A DNA stretch of 7,846 nucleotides, taken from contig DXJA01000142.1 in NCBI GenBank assembly GCA_019056875.1, positions 1 through 7,846 of the forward strand. The letters run 5' to 3'. The notes below the pieces were generated by a model. It was not told the origin of the DNA. It was given only the letters and a program-made list of their open reading frames with translations, and did no database searches. This document shows, piece after piece, positions 6,652 through 7,846 of the stretch. The stretch is from Candidatus Jordarchaeum madagascarense (GTDB lineage Archaea > Asgardarchaeota > Jordiarchaeia > Jordiarchaeales > Jordiarchaeaceae). Made by a program: the position numbers and the translations under genes. Every line of letters begins with the position of its first letter. Within the stretch, counting starts at the first letter, position 1.

Positions 6652-6936
6652 ATGTTTTACAAACTCTTTCAAGATATGAAAAATAATTGTTTTTTAACAA
6701 GTTAAATATTTAGGTTATACACCAAAAAAGAAGAACATACTACCTGAGGCAAATATGAATCCACATTGGATAATCGGTAAAATTTTATAAAAATGGTTGA
6801 TTCCACATAAAAATTTTCCAACTAGAGGATTAAAGCGAAATATTATAAACAAAAAGATATTATTATAAATTGTAAAAGCGCCGAGTATCATAATTTTAAA
6901 TAGTAAAACAGGCAATACTCTGGAAGGCGAACCGGA
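6652..6936. other. AT-rich intergenic region upstream of the GTPase gene
   Basis: No credible gene is seen here. TATA-like sequences facing the GTPase occur at 6861-6870 (tattataaat) and 6894-6903 (ttttaaatag). The first would give a leader of about 45 nt to the TTG start. The second would start transcription near 6920, leaving a short leader to the TTG at 6937 or about 35 nt to the ATG at 6958. Which is used cannot be decided from sequence. Confidence 0.4.
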
Positions 6937-7449
6937 TTGGAAGAAGAGAAAAAAATAATGAAAATTCTGGTAACAGGACCCTACTCCTCTGGAAAAAGCA
7001 CCGTAGTAAGCAAACTCTGCAAAGACTCAGTGAGCATCGACGCCCTGGGTACAACTGTAGCATTCGACTTTGGTTCTAGGTATGAGGAGGTTAATTTTTT
7101 GGATTTGAAGATTTTTGGGACACCGGGGCAGGTGAGGTTCAAATTTTTGCAGGAGATTTTGGCTAAGGGTAGTGCTGGTATTTTGCTGGTTGTGGATAGT
7201 ACGACTCCTGAAACTTTGGAATTGGCTAAGAGTGTTCTTACTGGGGTGCGGAAGGAGCTTCCGCAAAGGGTTCCGGTGGTGGTTCTTGCGAATAAACAGG
7301 ATTTGGTTGGGGCTCTTAGCCCGGAAGAGGTTAAGGAAAGGTTGGGTGTTTCTCAGGATGTTCCGGTGATAGGGACGGTTGCTACAGAGGGCGCTGGGCT
7401 GAAGGAGGCTATTACAAAGTTAATTAAGCTAATGTTTGAAGCAGAATAA
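6937..7449 (+). CDS. Small Ras-like GTPase of the COG2229/MglA-like type
   Basis: This compact, 170-residue soluble GTPase is essentially one G domain. Motifs in order are G1 GPYSSGKST (14-22), G2 threonine in ALGTTVAFDFG (T39/T40), G3 FGTPGQVRF (60-68), G4 NKQD (119-122) and a G5-like VATEGAG (148-154). The FGTPGQ form, with Gly in place of the usual DxxG aspartate, is typical of the COG2229 group related to MglA and SRP-receptor-beta GTPases, which often pair with roadblock/MglB regulators. No such partner is in the window. There is no membrane segment or lipidation signal. The frame begins with TTG at 6937, preceded by GGAAGG (6922-6927). An ATG at 6958 (residue 8) would give MKILVTGP and is an equally good start. 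Base composition changes sharply around codon 49. The cellular role is unknown. Confidence 0.88.
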   Translation: MEEEKKIMKILVTGPYSSGKSTVVSKLCKDSVSIDALGTTVAFDFGSRYEEVNFLDLKIFGTPGQVRFKFLQEILAKGSAGILLVVDSTTPETLELAKSVLTGVRKELPQRVPVVVLANKQDLVGALSPEEVKERLGVSQDVPVIGTVATEGAGLKEAITKLIKLMFEAE

Positions 7450-7454
7450 TCGTG

Positions 7455-7500
7455 AGATAAATAATTCTTAATTATTTATCTTGGTGTTTTGTGTGTTTTT
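7455..7500 (+). terminator. Strong hairpin plus T-rich tail after the GTPase gene
   Basis: AGATAAATAATT (7455-7466) and AATTATTTATCT (7470-7481) pair perfectly over 12 bp around a 3-nt CTT loop, starting 5 nt after the GTPase stop. A T/G-rich tail follows, ending in TTTTT at 7496-7500. It resembles an intrinsic terminator, although the stem is nearly all A-T. Confidence 0.65.
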
Positions 7501-7692
7501 CTGGAGCTAGTTTTCAAGATTAATCGTCCACATTTGTGATGTTTACGTCCTTGGGAATATTTTTGATACGATTTTTGCACTCTTTTTCTGATTGGAAAGC
7601 ATATCCTTTAATAAAATACGGTTTTTGAATTGTGAAGAAGAGTAATGGGTTTTTTACTGTATTTTTGTTAGGGTTTTTCTGAGGGAATTGGT
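7501..7692. other. T/G-rich convergent intergenic region, no gene seen
   Basis: This segment lies between the GTPase terminator and the stop of the zinc-ribbon gene. It has many T runs of 4-6 on the plus strand, which could act as back-up termination for the GTPase transcript. A minus-strand open frame here (7520-7714) has low-complexity Asn/Lys content and overlaps the zinc-ribbon gene, so I do not call it. Confidence 0.4.
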
Positions 7693-7846
7693 TTAGAGGG
7701 CGGGTTTTCCACATTTTTTACAGTATCTTGCTGTTGGTGGTAGTTTTGAACCACAGTAAATGCAAAATGCGAATTCGTCGTTTTGGTCGGAAAATAGTGT
7801 GCTTCCTCTGTAGTTTTGTGTGAAGGTTGGGTCAGATGCTTTGGGT
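7693..7846 (-). CDS. Zinc-ribbon protein (partial, C-terminal 50 residues)
   Basis: The minus-strand frame entering from the right edge encodes 50 residues ending in a TAA at 7693-7695. The visible part is a Ser/Thr/Gln/Asn-rich linker (NYRGSTLFSDQNDE) followed by a treble-clef-like zinc ribbon, CIYCGSKLPPTARYCKKCG, with cysteines at fragment positions 28, 31, 42 and 45 (CxxC, 10 residues, CxxC). Such ribbons often sit at the end of archaeal membrane or signalling proteins and probably bind one structural zinc. The rest lies outside the window, so function cannot be assigned. It is convergent with the GTPase gene. Confidence 0.8.
   Translation of the reverse strand, partial: PKASDPTFTQNYRGSTLFSDQNDEFAFCIYCGSKLPPTARYCKKCGKPAL

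Noticed and set aside
6715..6915. 66-codon minus-strand frame with hydrophobic Phe/Ile-rich content
   Set aside because: It starts with TTG, has no SD, and its composition follows from the AT-rich DNA; it occupies the promoter region of the GTPase gene.
7172..7369. Plus-strand Trp/Leu/Arg-rich frame inside the GTPase gene
   Set aside because: It is an out-of-frame reading of T/G-rich GTPase coding sequence; the GTPase frame carries all G-motifs.
7520..7714. 64-codon minus-strand frame with Asn/Lys-rich content
   Set aside because: It overlaps the end of the zinc-ribbon gene in another frame, shows no motif or SD, and the zinc-ribbon frame ends naturally after CGKPAL, so it is not a frameshifted continuation.
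7650..7725. TACTGTA and TACAGTA as a possible hairpin
   Set aside because: The arms are only 7 bp, about 60 nt apart, and one lies within the zinc-ribbon gene; likely chance in T-rich DNA.

Overview
The window looks archaeal, AT-rich and chromosomal. Support comes from start regions with GGTGA, GGAGG or AGGTG Shine-Dalgarno (SD) sequences, TATA-like boxes upstream of transcription units, a PhoU protein with an N-terminal AbrB-type DNA-binding domain (an arrangement typical of archaea), an ABC phosphate importer with a membrane-anchored binding protein, and zinc-ribbon and small-GTPase genes of archaeal style. A TACK-type lineage such as Bathyarchaeia is a guess; no rRNA or other phylogenetic marker is present.

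Region 1 (1-3424, minus strand) is a phosphate-import operon, pstS-pstC-pstA-pstB. pstB is cut by the left edge after 130 codons. The genes are tightly packed: 14 nt between pstS and pstC, a 1-nt TAATG overlap between pstC and pstA, and 5 nt between pstA and pstB. The SDs of the last two are embedded in the preceding gene. PstS captures phosphate outside the membrane, PstC and PstA form the channel, and PstB hydrolyses ATP.

Region 2 (3425-4518) is a 110-bp divergent promoter region followed by an AbrB-PhoU gene on the plus strand. A perfect 9-bp inverted repeat lies just upstream of the phoU start, with a further similar half-site next to it. A simple model is that AbrB-PhoU binds there and links phosphate status to transcription of both units.

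Region 3 (4519-6454) holds a poly-T terminator region after phoU and, on the minus strand, a 562-residue LarA/DUF2088 (nickel-pincer lactate racemase superfamily) homologue. It keeps the LarA fold signatures, but by my hand alignment it has lost five of the six key active-site residues, including the lysine that covalently holds the nickel-pincer cofactor. It also carries an unrecognised N-terminal extension of about 145 residues. This is the most unusual gene in the window.

Region 4 (6455-6936) is a very AT-rich divergent intergenic region of about 480 bp. It has candidate promoters for both flanking genes and a perfect 9-bp inverted repeat.

Region 5 (6937-7846) contains a small COG2229/MglA-like GTPase on the plus strand, with a sharp base-composition switch inside the gene. 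A strong hairpin terminator follows it. A zinc-ribbon protein on the minus strand is cut by the right edge.

No tRNA, rRNA, CRISPR array, insertion sequence or integrase is visible. I found no clearly new multi-gene system. The best candidates for new biology are the degenerate LarA-like protein and the operator architecture at the pst/phoU divergence.
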